Shown here piece after piece: positions 10,740 through 19,104 of a stretch of 64,000 bases of DNA. Origin of the DNA: Limibacillus sp. (GTDB lineage Bacteria; Pseudomonadota; Alphaproteobacteria; Kiloniellales; CECT-8803). The translations under genes and the position numbers were made by a program. The notes beneath the pieces are model-generated. The model saw only the letters and a list, made by a program, of their open reading frames with translations, did no database searches and was not told the origin of the DNA. The DNA lies in the NCBI GenBank assembly GCA_037379885.1, contig JARRJC010000001.1, positions 1 through 64,000 on the forward strand, written 5' to 3'. The number at the start of each line of letters is the position of its first letter. Within the stretch, counting starts at the first letter, position 1.

Positions 10740-11147
10740 ATGACCGCCCCGCAAGACGCCCTCATCTATTCCATGGTGGTGATGTCCGCCGCCGACCGTT
10801 CCATGTCCGACCGGGAGCTGAACACCATCGGCGAGATCGTCCGGCATCTGCCGGTCTTTCAGGGCTTCGACCTCAACCGCCTGCCCGAGGTCGTCGGCAA
10901 CTGCATGGCCTACCTCGAGGACGAGGATGGGCTCGACACTCTGATCGACGCGATCAGCGAGGCCCTGCCCGAGCGTCTCTACGAGACGGCCTACGCCCTG
11001 GCCTGCGACATCGCCGCCGTCGATGGGACGGCGACCCAGGAGGAATTGCGGTTGCTGGAGATGATGCGCCACGGCCTGCCGGTCGGCCGCCTGCCCGCCG
11101 CCGCCATCGAGCGCGGCGCCCGCGCGCGCTACATGAAGCCCGAATAA
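10740..11147 (+). CDS. TerB-domain protein
   Basis: A 135-residue protein consisting of a single TerB-like alpha-helical domain. The sequence opens with DALIYSMVVMSAADRSMSDR and contains the internal repeat-like ACDIAAVDGTATQEELRLLE, where acidic residues could bind a metal ion. TerB folds occur in tellurite resistance clusters, DjlA and many stress proteins, but no other ter genes are present here. GGGAGA precedes the start by ten bases. It is followed by recQ within 10 bases, suggesting co-transcription. Function unknown beyond the fold. Confidence 0.8.
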   Translation: MTAPQDALIYSMVVMSAADRSMSDRELNTIGEIVRHLPVFQGFDLNRLPEVVGNCMAYLEDEDGLDTLIDAISEALPERLYETAYALACDIAAVDGTATQEELRLLEMMRHGLPVGRLPAAAIERGARARYMKPE

Positions 11148-11156
11148 CCCGCCGTC

Positions 11157-12998
11157 GTGGGGGGCGAAGCCAATCCAGCCGACAGCCTAGCGGGTGAGGC
11201 GCGCGAGCGCCTGAAAAGCGTGTTCGGCTTCGAGGCCTTCCGCGCCGGGCAGGAGGAGATCGTCTCCGCCGTGCTCGGCGGGCGCGACGTCATGGCGGTG
11301 ATGCCCACCGGGTCCGGCAAGTCGCTCTGCTATCAGCTTCCCGCCCTGCTGCTGCCCGGCCTGACCGTGGTGATCTCGCCCCTGATCGCCCTGATGCGCA
11401 ATCAGGTGGCCCAGCTTCGCGCTTTCGGCATCGAAGCGGGCAGCCTCAATTCCAGCAACGACGAGGGCGAGAACGAACGGGTCTTCTCGGCCATCGACGA
11501 GGGGCGGCTGAAGCTCCTCTATCTGTCGCCCGAGCGCCTCATGACGGCGGGCACCGAGAGCTTGCTGCGCCGGGCCGGCGTGCGCCTGCTGGCGGTTGAC
11601 GAGGCGCACTGCGTATCCCAGTGGGGACATGACTTCCGGCCGGAATACCTCCAGATCGGCGAGCTGCGCCACGCCCTGGGCGATGTCCAGATGATGGCCT
11701 TGACGGCCACCGCCGATGCAGCCACCCAGTCCGACATCGCCCGGCGCCTGTTCGAAGAGCCGCCGCTCAAGGTCATTCACGGCTTTGACCGCCCCAACCT
11801 CTTCCTCGCCATGCAGCCCAAGGCCAACGCGCGCCGCCAGATCCTGGACTTCATGGAGCCGCAGAAGGGCGAGAGCGGCATCGTCTACTGCGCCTCGCGC
11901 CGACAGACGGAGGAGCTGGCGGCCCAACTCCGCCTCAAGGGCTACAAGGCCTACGCCTATCACGCCGGTCAGGACAAGGAGACCCGCGAGGAGGCGCAGG
12001 ACCGCTTTTTGCAGGAAGACGGCATTGTGATCGTGGCGACCATCGCCTTTGGCATGGGGATCGACAAGCCCGACGTACGCTTCGTCGCCCATGCGAACTT
12101 GCCCAAGACCATCGAGGCCTACTATCAGGAGATCGGCCGCGCCGGGCGCGACGGCCTGCCGGCGAAGACGCTGACGCTCTACGGTCTGGACGACATCCGC
12201 CTGCGCCGCCAGCAGATCGAGGAGGGCGACGCCGCGCCCGAGCAAAAACGCAGCGAGCTTCAGCGACTGAACGCCCTGGTCGCGCTCTGCGAGGCGCCCC
12301 GCTGCCGCCGCCAGACGCTGCTCGCCTATTTCGACGAGGAGAGCGCGGCCTGCGGGCACTGCGATCTCTGCAAGGAAGGGGTCGAGCTGTTCGACGCGAC
12401 GGTGGAAGCGCAGAAGATCATGTCCGCGATCCTGCGCACCGGCGAGCGCTTCGGCGCGGAACACATCATCGCGGTCCTGCGCGGGGAGGAGACCGCGAAC
12501 ATCGTGAAGTTCGGCCACGACAAGCTGCCGACCTTCGGCGTCGGCGCGGAGATCGGCAAGAACGAGTGGCGCTCCCTTATGCGTCAGGTCTACGCCGCCG
12601 GCGCCGTCACCATGGACCTGGAGGGCTATGGCCGCTGGTGCGTGACGGAGCGGGGTCGGGCCATCCTGAAGGGCGAGGAACGCCTGGAGTTGCGCAAGGA
12701 GAGCCTGAAGCCCAGAGCGCGCGGGGGCAGCCGGCGCGAGGCCGCAGAGACGCCCGCGGACGTCGACAAGGGCCTGCTCTCGGCCCTGAAGAAGCTGCGC
12801 CTGGAACTGGCGCGCGAGCAGTCGGTCCCGGCCTATGTGGTCTTCCCCGACCGCACGCTGATCGACATGGCGCGGCTCCGGCCGCGAAACCTCAACCAGA
12901 TGGGCCGGGTAAGCGGCGTCGGAGAGGCCAAGCTGGACCGCTACGGCGATACTTTCCTGGAGGCCATTGCCGCCTATGAGGAGGCCGCCGACCTCTAG
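11157..12998 (+). CDS. recQ: ATP-dependent DNA helicase RecQ
   Basis: A 613-residue 3'-5' DNA helicase acting in recombination and fork repair. Visible parts are FGFEAFRAGQEE (helicase motif 0), Walker A PTGSGKS (50-56), DEAH (148-151) in VDEAHCVSQWGHDFRP, the motif VI QEIGRAGRDG, a RecQ zinc-binding cysteine cluster (CRRQTLLAYF and CGHCDLC), a winged-helix RQC region (about 405-520) and a C-terminal HRDC domain (about 535-610). Length is that of canonical bacterial RecQ (about 600). The start is taken as GTG at 11157, ten bases after the TerB stop; no strong ribosome site is visible, so the first residues are uncertain. Confidence 0.95.
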   Translation: MGGEANPADSLAGEARERLKSVFGFEAFRAGQEEIVSAVLGGRDVMAVMPTGSGKSLCYQLPALLLPGLTVVISPLIALMRNQVAQLRAFGIEAGSLNSSNDEGENERVFSAIDEGRLKLLYLSPERLMTAGTESLLRRAGVRLLAVDEAHCVSQWGHDFRPEYLQIGELRHALGDVQMMALTATADAATQSDIARRLFEEPPLKVIHGFDRPNLFLAMQPKANARRQILDFMEPQKGESGIVYCASRRQTEELAAQLRLKGYKAYAYHAGQDKETREEAQDRFLQEDGIVIVATIAFGMGIDKPDVRFVAHANLPKTIEAYYQEIGRAGRDGLPAKTLTLYGLDDIRLRRQQIEEGDAAPEQKRSELQRLNALVALCEAPRCRRQTLLAYFDEESAACGHCDLCKEGVELFDATVEAQKIMSAILRTGERFGAEHIIAVLRGEETANIVKFGHDKLPTFGVGAEIGKNEWRSLMRQVYAAGAVTMDLEGYGRWCVTERGRAILKGEERLELRKESLKPRARGGSRREAAETPADVDKGLLSALKKLRLELAREQSVPAYVVFPDRTLIDMARLRPRNLNQMGRVSGVGEAKLDRYGDTFLEAIAAYEEAADL

Positions 12999-13053
12999 AC
13001 GGCTTGGCGATTTGATCTTGCCAAGGCTGGCCCGAAGCCTCACTAAGGTAGCC

Positions 13054-14946
13054 ATGCGACCCACCCATCTCGACCCCAACTACAAGAGCGACGGCCACTG
13101 GACCACGCTGCGCGAGCTCGCCCCCTATCTCTGGCGCGAGGGGCGCGGCGACCTGAAGGTGCGGGTCGTGGTGGCGCTGGTGCTGCTGGTGGCGGCCAAG
13201 CTGACCAACGTCTATGTCCCGATCATCCTGAAGATGGCCGTGGACCGCCTTGGCAGCGGCGCGGACGCGCTGGTGGTGGCGCCCATCGGCCTGCTGATCG
13301 CCTACGGCCTCGCGCGGGTCGGCGCCCTGGGCTTCGGCGAGTTGCGCGACAGCCTCTTTGCCCGCGTCGCGCAGAACGCGATCCGTGAGGTGGCCCTGAA
13401 GACCTTCCGGCACCTGCATGCGCTTTCGCTCCGCTTTCACCTGGAACGCCAGACCGGCGGCCTGACCCGCGCCATCGACCGCGGCGTCAAAGGCATCGAG
13501 TTCCTGCTGTTCTTCGTGGTCTTCAACGTCCTGCCGACCCTGGTCGAGGTCGGGCTGGTCGCGGGCATCCTCTGGTACATGCTCGACTTCCGTTTCGCGG
13601 CCATCACGCTGGTCGTCATCGTCGCCTTCGTGATCTTCACCTTCAAGGTGACGGCCTGGCGCATCGGCATCCGGCGGCAGATGAACGAGGCCGACAACAC
13701 CGCCAATACCCGGGCGGTCGACAGCCTGCTGAACTACGAGACGGTCAAGTATTTCGGCAACGAGGAGCACGAGGCCCGGCGTCTGGACAAGGGCCTGCGC
13801 TCCTACGAGGAAGCGGCGGTGAAGTCGCGCTACTCGCTTTCCATGCTGAACGCGGGTCAGTCGGTCATCATTGCCTTCGGCATCACTCTGATGATGATCC
13901 TGGCGGCCCAGGGCGTGGCCGCCGGAACCATGACGGTGGGCGACTTCGTGATGGTCAACGCCTACCTGCTGCAGCTCGCCATGCCGCTCAACTTCCTCGG
14001 CACGGTCTACCGCGAGATCAAGCAGTCGCTGGTCGACCTGGAACTGCTATTCAAGCTGACCCATGAGGACGCGGAGATCCGCGACAAGCCGGGCGCGCCG
14101 GACTTGAAGGTGGAGGGCGGCGAGGTCCGTTTCGAGGGCGTCGACTTCGACTACGACCCGCGCCGCAAGGTGCTGCGCGATGTGTCCTTCACCGTGCCGC
14201 CCGGCAACCGTGTCGCCATCGTGGGGCCCTCGGGCGCGGGCAAGTCCACCATCTCCCGCCTGCTGTTCCGCTTCTATGACGTGAACGCGGGCGCGATCAA
14301 GATCGACGGGCAGGACATCCGCGAGGTCAGCCAACAGTCGCTGCGCGCGGCCATCGCCATCGTGCCGCAGGATACGGTTCTATTTAATGATACGTTATAC
14401 TATAACATTTCCTATGGCCGCCCCGGCGCCAGCCGCGAGGAGATCGAGGCCGCGGCCAAGCTCGCGCGCATCGACGAGTTCATCCGCCAACTGCCCGATG
14501 GCTATGAGACCACGGTGGGAGAGCGCGGCCTGAAGCTTTCCGGCGGCGAGAAGCAGCGCGTGGCCATCGCCCGCGCGATCCTGAAGCAGCCCGCGATCTT
14601 CCTCTTCGACGAGGCGACCTCCTCGCTCGACACCGCGACCGAGCGGGAGATTCAGCAGAGCCTCTCGGAGGTCTCCCAGGACCGCACGACACTGGTGATC
14701 GCCCACCGTCTCTCCACCATCGTGGACGCCGACGAGATCATCGTGCTGCAACAGGGCCAGATCGCCGAGCGCGGCAGCCATCAGGATCTGCTGGAGCGCG
14801 AGGGCGTCTACGCCCAGATGTGGGCCCGCCAGCAGGCCGGCGAAGAGGATCGCGGCAAGTCCGTGCGTCAGGCCGCCGAGCATCCGGACGCCGAAGAGGA
14901 AGAGCAAGCCGCCGAAGGCGTGGCGGCGCCGCATCCCACGCGCTAG
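13054..14946 (+). CDS. ABC transporter, ATM1/HMT1 type, fused permease and ATPase
   Basis: A 630-residue half-transporter with an exporter membrane domain of six helices (about 30-330) followed by the nucleotide-binding domain (about 350-600). The NBD has Walker A GPSGAGKST, the signature LSGGEKQRVAIARAI and Walker B AIFLFDEATSSLD. The NYETVKYFGNEEHEARR segment and the overall sequence place it in the ATM1 group, which exports glutathione-bound sulfur or metal species and supports Fe-S or heavy-metal handling. The ATG at 13054 is chosen since the membrane region follows normally from there; the in-frame ATG at 12967 overlaps recQ. The C-terminal tail is acidic. Confidence 0.9.
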   Translation: MRPTHLDPNYKSDGHWTTLRELAPYLWREGRGDLKVRVVVALVLLVAAKLTNVYVPIILKMAVDRLGSGADALVVAPIGLLIAYGLARVGALGFGELRDSLFARVAQNAIREVALKTFRHLHALSLRFHLERQTGGLTRAIDRGVKGIEFLLFFVVFNVLPTLVEVGLVAGILWYMLDFRFAAITLVVIVAFVIFTFKVTAWRIGIRRQMNEADNTANTRAVDSLLNYETVKYFGNEEHEARRLDKGLRSYEEAAVKSRYSLSMLNAGQSVIIAFGITLMMILAAQGVAAGTMTVGDFVMVNAYLLQLAMPLNFLGTVYREIKQSLVDLELLFKLTHEDAEIRDKPGAPDLKVEGGEVRFEGVDFDYDPRRKVLRDVSFTVPPGNRVAIVGPSGAGKSTISRLLFRFYDVNAGAIKIDGQDIREVSQQSLRAAIAIVPQDTVLFNDTLYYNISYGRPGASREEIEAAAKLARIDEFIRQLPDGYETTVGERGLKLSGGEKQRVAIARAILKQPAIFLFDEATSSLDTATEREIQQSLSEVSQDRTTLVIAHRLSTIVDADEIIVLQQGQIAERGSHQDLLEREGVYAQMWARQQAGEEDRGKSVRQAAEHPDAEEEEQAAEGVAAPHPTR

Positions 14947-14959
14947 TCTCTTTTCCGCC

Positions 14960-15418
14960 ATGACCGAGACGAAAGCCCCAGCCCTATCGCTCACCCACCA
15001 GGCGCTGCATGCGCGCGACCTGGAGGCGACGCTCGCCTTCTACCGCGACTATTGCGGCTTGGAGGAGATCCACCGGCGCGAGGACGAGCCCGGCGTGCGG
15101 GTGGTCTGGATCGCCGAGCCGGGCCGCGAGAAGCGCTTCGTCTTCGTGGTGATCGAAGGCGGGCCCGGCCGGGTGAGGCGCGAGGGCGACCTCTCCCACC
15201 TTGGCTTCGCCTGCGCGGACCGGAGGGGCGTGGACGAGCTGGCGGAGAAGGCAGAGGCAGAGGGCCGCCTGATCTGGCCGGTCACCGAAGCACCCGCGCC
15301 GCTTGGCTACTTCTGCGGCGTCGAAGACCCCGACGGCAACCTGGTTGAGTTTTCCTATGGCCAGCCGCTCGGACCACAGCTCGGGAAACCGCCGGGTCCT
15401 GGGGAGGAAAGGTCGTGA
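14960..15418 (+). CDS. VOC-superfamily (glyoxalase-like) protein
   Basis: A 152-residue protein with two beta-alpha-beta-beta-beta modules of the vicinal oxygen chelate fold. Likely metal ligands are the His of SLTHQALH near the N-terminus, the His of LSHLGFAC in the middle and the Glu of GNLVEFSYG at the end. It resembles lactoylglutathione lyase-type proteins (methylglyoxal detoxification). Because its stop overlaps the meaB start by four bases, methylmalonyl-CoA epimerase, also a VOC protein, must be considered. However, the C-terminus ([12 protein letters not shown]) is glyoxalase-like rather than epimerase-like, so a glyoxalase-type reaction is favoured. Confidence 0.8.
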   Translation: MTETKAPALSLTHQALHARDLEATLAFYRDYCGLEEIHRREDEPGVRVVWIAEPGREKRFVFVVIEGGPGRVRREGDLSHLGFACADRRGVDELAEKAEAEGRLIWPVTEAPAPLGYFCGVEDPDGNLVEFSYGQPLGPQLGKPPGPGEERS

Positions 15419-16425
15419 GCGGGCCCGGCGCATCCTCGCCCGAAGCCATCCTGAAGGCCGCGCAGGCGGGCGACCGCCGCGCTCTGGGCCGGGCCATCAC
15501 TCTCATCGAATCGACCCGCGCCGATCACCGCAGCGAGGCGCGCGCCCTCCTGGAGACCGCCCTGCCCGCAAGCGGCGGGTCCGTGCGCATCGGCATCACC
15601 GGCACGCCGGGCGTCGGCAAGTCCACCTTCATCGAGCGTTTCGGCCTCACCCTGATTGACCAGGGACTGAAGGTGGCCGTGATCGCCGTCGATCCCTCCT
15701 CGCGCCGCTCGGGGGGTTCGATCCTGGGCGACAAGACCCGCATGCCCGAACTCTCGCGCAACCATCAGGCCTTCATCCGTCCCTCGCCCTCGGCGGGCAC
15801 GCTGGGCGGCGTTGCGCGGCGCACCCGCGAAACCCTGCTGCTGCTCGAAGCCGTGGGCTATGACGTGGTGATCGTCGAGACGGTCGGGGTCGGTCAGTCG
15901 GAGACGGCGGTCGCCGAGATGGTCGATGTCTTCCTGCTGCTGCTCTCGCCGGGCGGCGGCGACGAGCTGCAGGGCATCAAGAAGGGCGTGGTCGAACTGG
16001 CCGACATCATGATCGTCAACAAGGCCGACGGCGACCTGGAAGCCGCAGCCCGCCGGGCGGCGGGCGAATACCGCCACGCCCTCGACCTGCTGCGCCCCAG
16101 CTATCCCGAATGGACGCCCAAGGTCCTGCAGTGCTCGGCGCTGACCGGCAAGGGCGTCGCCGAGGTCTGGGAGACCATCGGCGCCTTCCGCGAGACCCTG
16201 GCCCCTGCCGGGCGGATCGAGGCGCGCCGCGCCGAGCAGGCCCGCGCCTGGTTCTGGCAGCGGTTGGAGGAAGGGCTGCTGGAGGCGTTGAAGGCTGACT
16301 CCGCCCTGGCGGCGAAACTGCCCGCCCTGGAGAAGGCGGTCATGGAGGGCGAACGCAGCCCCACGGCGGCGGCGGAGGAACTGCTCGCCGCCTTCTTGAA
16401 TCCGGGCGGCTCCTCCAAGGGCTGA
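15415..16425 (+). CDS. meaB: Methylmalonyl-CoA mutase-associated GTPase MeaB
   Basis: A 336-residue G3E-class GTPase that gates cofactor loading of, and protects, adenosylcobalamin-dependent methylmalonyl-CoA mutase. Walker A is [10 protein letters not shown] (about 61-70); the G3E motifs [31 protein letters not shown] and the base-specificity NKAD are intact. Length matches MeaB/ArgK proteins. The GTG start at 15415 overlaps the VOC stop, indicating coupling. The mutase itself (21091-23244) lies 5 kb downstream on the other strand, so the two are linked in the same chromosomal region but not in one operon. Confidence 0.94.
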   Translation: MSGPGASSPEAILKAAQAGDRRALGRAITLIESTRADHRSEARALLETALPASGGSVRIGITGTPGVGKSTFIERFGLTLIDQGLKVAVIAVDPSSRRSGGSILGDKTRMPELSRNHQAFIRPSPSAGTLGGVARRTRETLLLLEAVGYDVVIVETVGVGQSETAVAEMVDVFLLLLSPGGGDELQGIKKGVVELADIMIVNKADGDLEAAARRAAGEYRHALDLLRPSYPEWTPKVLQCSALTGKGVAEVWETIGAFRETLAPAGRIEARRAEQARAWFWQRLEEGLLEALKADSALAAKLPALEKAVMEGERSPTAAAEELLAAFLNPGGSSKG

Positions 16426-16452
16426 AAGGGCCAAAAAAGCCCCGCTTTCGGC

Positions 16453-16481
16453 TTGACCTTAACCGGGGAAGGCCGTACAAA
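16453..16481 (+). promoter_or_regulatory. Sigma-70 promoter of rpmB
   Basis: TTGACC (16453-16458) and TACAAA (16476-16481) with a 17-base spacer, close to consensus, located between meaB and rpmB. Predicted start is near 16488, leaving a leader of about 70 bases. Confidence 0.65.
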
Positions 16482-16561
16482 GCCGCCTCGTTCGGGCGCG
16501 AGCCACGGCTTTCCGCGCCCCAATTTTTTATGAGAACGCCAGAGAGTTCAGGATAAAGATC

Positions 16562-16855
16562 ATGTCCCGACGTTGCGACTTTACCGGTAAGGGCGTGTTG
16601 ACCGGCAACAATGTGAGCCACGCGAACAACAAGACGCGTCGCCGCTTTCTGCCGAACATGCAGGACGCCGCCCTCTACAGCGAGGCGCTTGGCAAGCCTG
16701 TCCGCGTGCGCCTTTCGACCCGTGCGCTGCGCACCATCGAGCACAACGGCGGCATCGACGCCTACCTGCTCTCCACGCCGAACGCCAAGCTGGCCGGCGA
16801 GGCGCTGCGCCTCAAGCGCGTGATCGCCAAGGTCGTCGCCAAGAAGGCCGCCTGA
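16562..16855 (+). CDS. rpmB: 50S ribosomal protein L28
   Basis: A 97-residue large-subunit protein. It begins [20 protein letters not shown] and continues [20 protein letters not shown], the conserved N-terminal body of bacterial L28, with the usual [20 protein letters not shown] core. The length is typical for alphaproteobacterial L28, which has a C-terminal extension ([13 protein letters not shown]). It is a single-gene unit with its own promoter upstream and a strong terminator downstream. Confidence 0.98.
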   Translation: MSRRCDFTGKGVLTGNNVSHANNKTRRRFLPNMQDAALYSEALGKPVRVRLSTRALRTIEHNGGIDAYLLSTPNAKLAGEALRLKRVIAKVVAKKAA

Positions 16856-16892
16856 CGCGTCACGCTGCTTAAGAGTTTCCCACCAGGACGCC

Positions 16893-16928
16893 AAAGCCCG
16901 CTCCTCCGGCACCGGAGAGCGGGCTTTT
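16893..16928 (+). terminator. Intrinsic terminator of rpmB
   Basis: Long GC stem (GCCCGCTC pairs with GAGCGGGC, continuing through CTCCGG/CCGGA with one bulged C) ending in TTTT at 16925-16928. The A-run at its left edge would allow weak function in the reverse direction, though no minus-strand gene approaches it. Confidence 0.85.
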
Positions 16929-17011
16929 GCTATGCGCTCCTCTGGAAATCCGCTTCCGGAGCGACAAGTCTTGGACGACCTGCAAAACCCAAGAATAGAG
17001 GAGCTTAAACC

Positions 17012-17788
17012 ATGGTCGCAGTCGCACGCCGTTCCATCCTGAGAGGGGCCGCCAGCCTTCCGCTCGCCACCATCCTCGCCAGCCCAAGCCTGGTCAGGGC
17101 CGCCGCCGGCGAGACCGAGCGGGTCACCATCACCACGCCCAGCGGGCGCGAGGTCTCCGGCGCCCTCGCCATGCCGGATGCGCTGCCCGCGCCCACGGTG
17201 CTGCTGATCCACGAATGGTGGGGTCTCAACGACCACATCAAGACCATGGCGACCGAGTTCGCAAAGCAGGGCTACATCGCTCTCGCCGTCGACCTCTACG
17301 GCGGTGAAGTCGCCATGGCGGGCGACCGGGACGCAGCGCAGAGCCTGATGCAGGGGGTCGACGCCGGAGAGGCCACCGAGACCCTGACCGCCTGGACGGA
17401 GTGGCTGCGCGGGCATGAATTCGCGACCGGCAAGGTCGGGACCGTCGGCTGGTGCTTCGGCGGCGGCTGGTCGCTCTCCGCCTCGATCGCAACGCCGGTC
17501 GACGCCACGGTCATCTACTACGGCCGCGTGAACCAGCCGGTCGAGGAGATCGCCAAGCTTCAGGGCCCCGTCCTGGGCCACTTCGCCACGCGCGACGGCT
17601 GGATCAACGCCGAAATGGTGGGCGGCTTCGAGCGCGCGCTGGAGACCAACGGCAAGAGCGCGGAGATCCACTGGTACGTGGCCGACCACGCCTTCGCCAA
17701 CCCGACCGGCGAGCGCTACGACGAAGAGGACGCCGCGCTCTCCTGGACCCGCACCCTCACCTTCTTCGCCGAACACCTGAAGGGCTGA
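17012..17788 (+). CDS. Exported dienelactone hydrolase-family protein
   Basis: A 258-residue alpha/beta hydrolase with a twin-arginine type leader (ARRSILRG at 5-12, hydrophobic stretch and SPSLVRAAA cleavage region near 25-32), so probably periplasmic. The catalytic triad by alignment with dienelactone hydrolase is C148 in GWCFGG, D195 and H226, with the EWWGL oxyanion-type motif near 68-72. Such enzymes hydrolyse lactones and esters; the substrate is not known. It is monocistronic, bounded by terminators. A second, cytosolic dienelactone hydrolase-family gene is at 40327-40995. Confidence 0.88.
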   Translation: MVAVARRSILRGAASLPLATILASPSLVRAAAGETERVTITTPSGREVSGALAMPDALPAPTVLLIHEWWGLNDHIKTMATEFAKQGYIALAVDLYGGEVAMAGDRDAAQSLMQGVDAGEATETLTAWTEWLRGHEFATGKVGTVGWCFGGGWSLSASIATPVDATVIYYGRVNQPVEEIAKLQGPVLGHFATRDGWINAEMVGGFERALETNGKSAEIHWYVADHAFANPTGERYDEEDAALSWTRTLTFFAEHLKG

Positions 17789-17804
17789 GCGACGGGAAAA
17801 GAAA

Positions 17805-17839
17805 ACGCCGGCTGGAACTGCTCCAGCCGGCGTCTTTTC
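17805..17839. terminator. Bidirectional terminator between convergent hydrolase and hsp20 genes
   Basis: Perfect 12-bp stem ACGCCGGCTGGA/TCCAGCCGGCGT with a five-base loop. It has a CTTTT tail on the plus strand and TTTCTTTTC on the minus strand, so it can end both transcripts. Confidence 0.85.
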
Positions 17840-17876
17840 GTTGCAGGCCTGTCTTTAGGCTAAAAGCCGAAGCGCG

Positions 17877-18344
17877 TTACGCGGCCTCGTGCTCGATGGC
17901 CTTGGCCTTCTTCTCGCCCTTGGTGATGGCGATGGTGCGCGGCTTCATGGCCTCGGGCACCTCGCGCACCAGGTCGATGTGCAGAAGCCCGTTCTCAAGC
18001 GACGCGCCGGTCACCTTGATGTGGTCGGCGAGATCGAAGCGGCGCTCGAAGGCGCGGCGGGCGATGCCGCGGTGCAGGAAGGTGGCTTCCTCCTGCTCTT
18101 CCTTCTGCTGAGCCTCGCCGTGGATGACCACGCCGCCGTCCTGCACGGTGATGGTGATCTCGTCCTCGGAGAAGCCGGCGACCGCCATGGAGATGCGGTA
18201 ATCGTCCTCACCAAGCTTTTCGATGTTGTAGGGGGGATAGCCGCCGCCCTGTTCGTCCATGCGGGCCAGGGAGTCCATCATCCGGGCCATGCGGTCGAAA
18301 CCGACGGTGGAACGCAGCAGCGGGGTCATGTCGTAGCTTCGCAT
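17877..18344 (-). CDS. Small heat shock protein, Hsp20/IbpA type
   Basis: A 155-residue alpha-crystallin chaperone that binds unfolded proteins without ATP. The N-terminal arm MRSYDMTPLLRSTVGFDRM is typical of IbpA-type proteins. The alpha-crystallin domain (about 40-130) contains PPYNIEKLGEDDYRISMAVA, FLHRGIARRAFERRFDL and the A-x-x-x-N-G-L-L motif ASLENGLLHIDLVRE. The C-terminal IAI tail motif is in PRTIAITKG. AAAGGAGG lies upstream of the start. A weak RpoH-type promoter is noted upstream. Confidence 0.95.
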   Translation of the reverse strand: MRSYDMTPLLRSTVGFDRMARMMDSLARMDEQGGGYPPYNIEKLGEDDYRISMAVAGFSEDEITITVQDGGVVIHGEAQQKEEQEEATFLHRGIARRAFERRFDLADHIKVTGASLENGLLHIDLVREVPEAMKPRTIAITKGEKKAKAIEHEAA

Positions 18345-18438
18345 ATCTAAGTCCTCCTTTGATTCTTCGAAGCGACTTTTCGCCGGGCCCTCGTTCTTGT
18401 TGGGAACACCTTCTGGTCGATCCCGAAAGAGCCGGCGC

Positions 18439-18467
18439 TATGGGTCGAAGGGAACCCGCATAAGAAG
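18439..18467 (-). promoter_or_regulatory. Possible RpoH (heat shock) promoter of hsp20
   Basis: On the minus strand CTTCTT (18462-18467) and CCCATA (18439-18444) are separated by 17 bases; CCCAT is the RpoH -10 core, but the -35 matches CTTGAA only partly. It would give a leader of about 90 bases, long enough to hold a thermosensor, though no ROSE-type fold could be confirmed by eye. Confidence 0.3.
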
Positions 18468-18546
18468 GCAGCGAACCCTTCGCCAGAAGATATGGTCAGC
18501 CGTTTTTTGCGGTTCAAGAGGTCAAGAGCGCCAAAAAAGACAGCAG

Positions 18547-18584
18547 AAAAGGCCGCGAGGCGCTCGTTTCCAAGCGCCTCGCGG
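18547..18584 (-). terminator. Intrinsic terminator of rpmE
   Basis: 12-bp stem CCGCGAGGCGCT/AGCGCCTCGCGG with an eight-base loop (18553-18584). On the minus strand it is followed by CCTTTTCTG, downstream of rpmE. Confidence 0.8.
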
Positions 18585-18634
18585 GTCGTTTTCGTCTCGT
18601 CCCTGAAAGAACGGCGCGCGCCGCTCCCAAGCTC

Positions 18635-18862
18635 TTACTGCTGCTTCAGGCCCAGGCCCTGGAAGCGCTTCTTGAACTTGGCGAGCTGGCCGCCCGAGTC
18701 CATCAGGCGATGGACGCCGGTCCAGGCCGGATGCGTCTTGGGGTCGATGTCCAGGCGCAGCGTGTCGCCTTCCTTGCCCATGGTCGAGCGGGTCTCGAAC
18801 TCGCTGCCGTCGGTCATCACCACCTTGATGGTGTGGTACTCGGGATGAATATCTTTTTTCAT
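18635..18862 (-). CDS. rpmE: 50S ribosomal protein L31, cysteine-free type
   Basis: A 75-residue large-subunit protein starting [20 protein letters not shown], with the conserved [10 protein letters not shown] and RFQGLGLK segments. It contains no cysteine, so it lacks the zinc ribbon of zinc-type L31; this C-minus form is normal in alphaproteobacteria. The ATG at 18862 is chosen over upstream in-frame codons because homologues begin MKKDIHP and AGGAG precedes it by about a dozen bases. It is monocistronic, with its own promoter and terminator. Confidence 0.96.
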   Translation of the reverse strand: MKKDIHPEYHTIKVVMTDGSEFETRSTMGKEGDTLRLDIDPKTHPAWTGVHRLMDSGGQLAKFKKRFQGLGLKQQ

Positions 18863-18888
18863 CGGTCCTACTCCTGAATTCGGCGCCT

Positions 18889-18917
18889 GTGATACCTGAG
18901 ACGACCTCATAAGGCAA
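18889..18917 (-). promoter_or_regulatory. Candidate sigma-70 promoter of rpmE
   Basis: Minus-strand TTGCCT (18912-18917) and TATCAC (18889-18894) spaced 17 bases apart, giving a short leader of about 20 bases before the rpmE ATG. Confidence 0.5.
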
Positions 18918-19104
18918 GGGCGCTTTGCCGGGTTTCAAGCCGCTTTCGGGACGGGGCTGTCGGCGCAGGAATTTCAGCCTAGATATTGAGCTTACTGCCC
19001 GAATGGTCTACCGATCGCCTCCGAAGATGAACTTTCCACGTATCATCAAGCAATCCGCCGGACAAAGGCCGCCCGGCACCGGAGCCGCGCCGCGAAAGGG
19101 CCCC

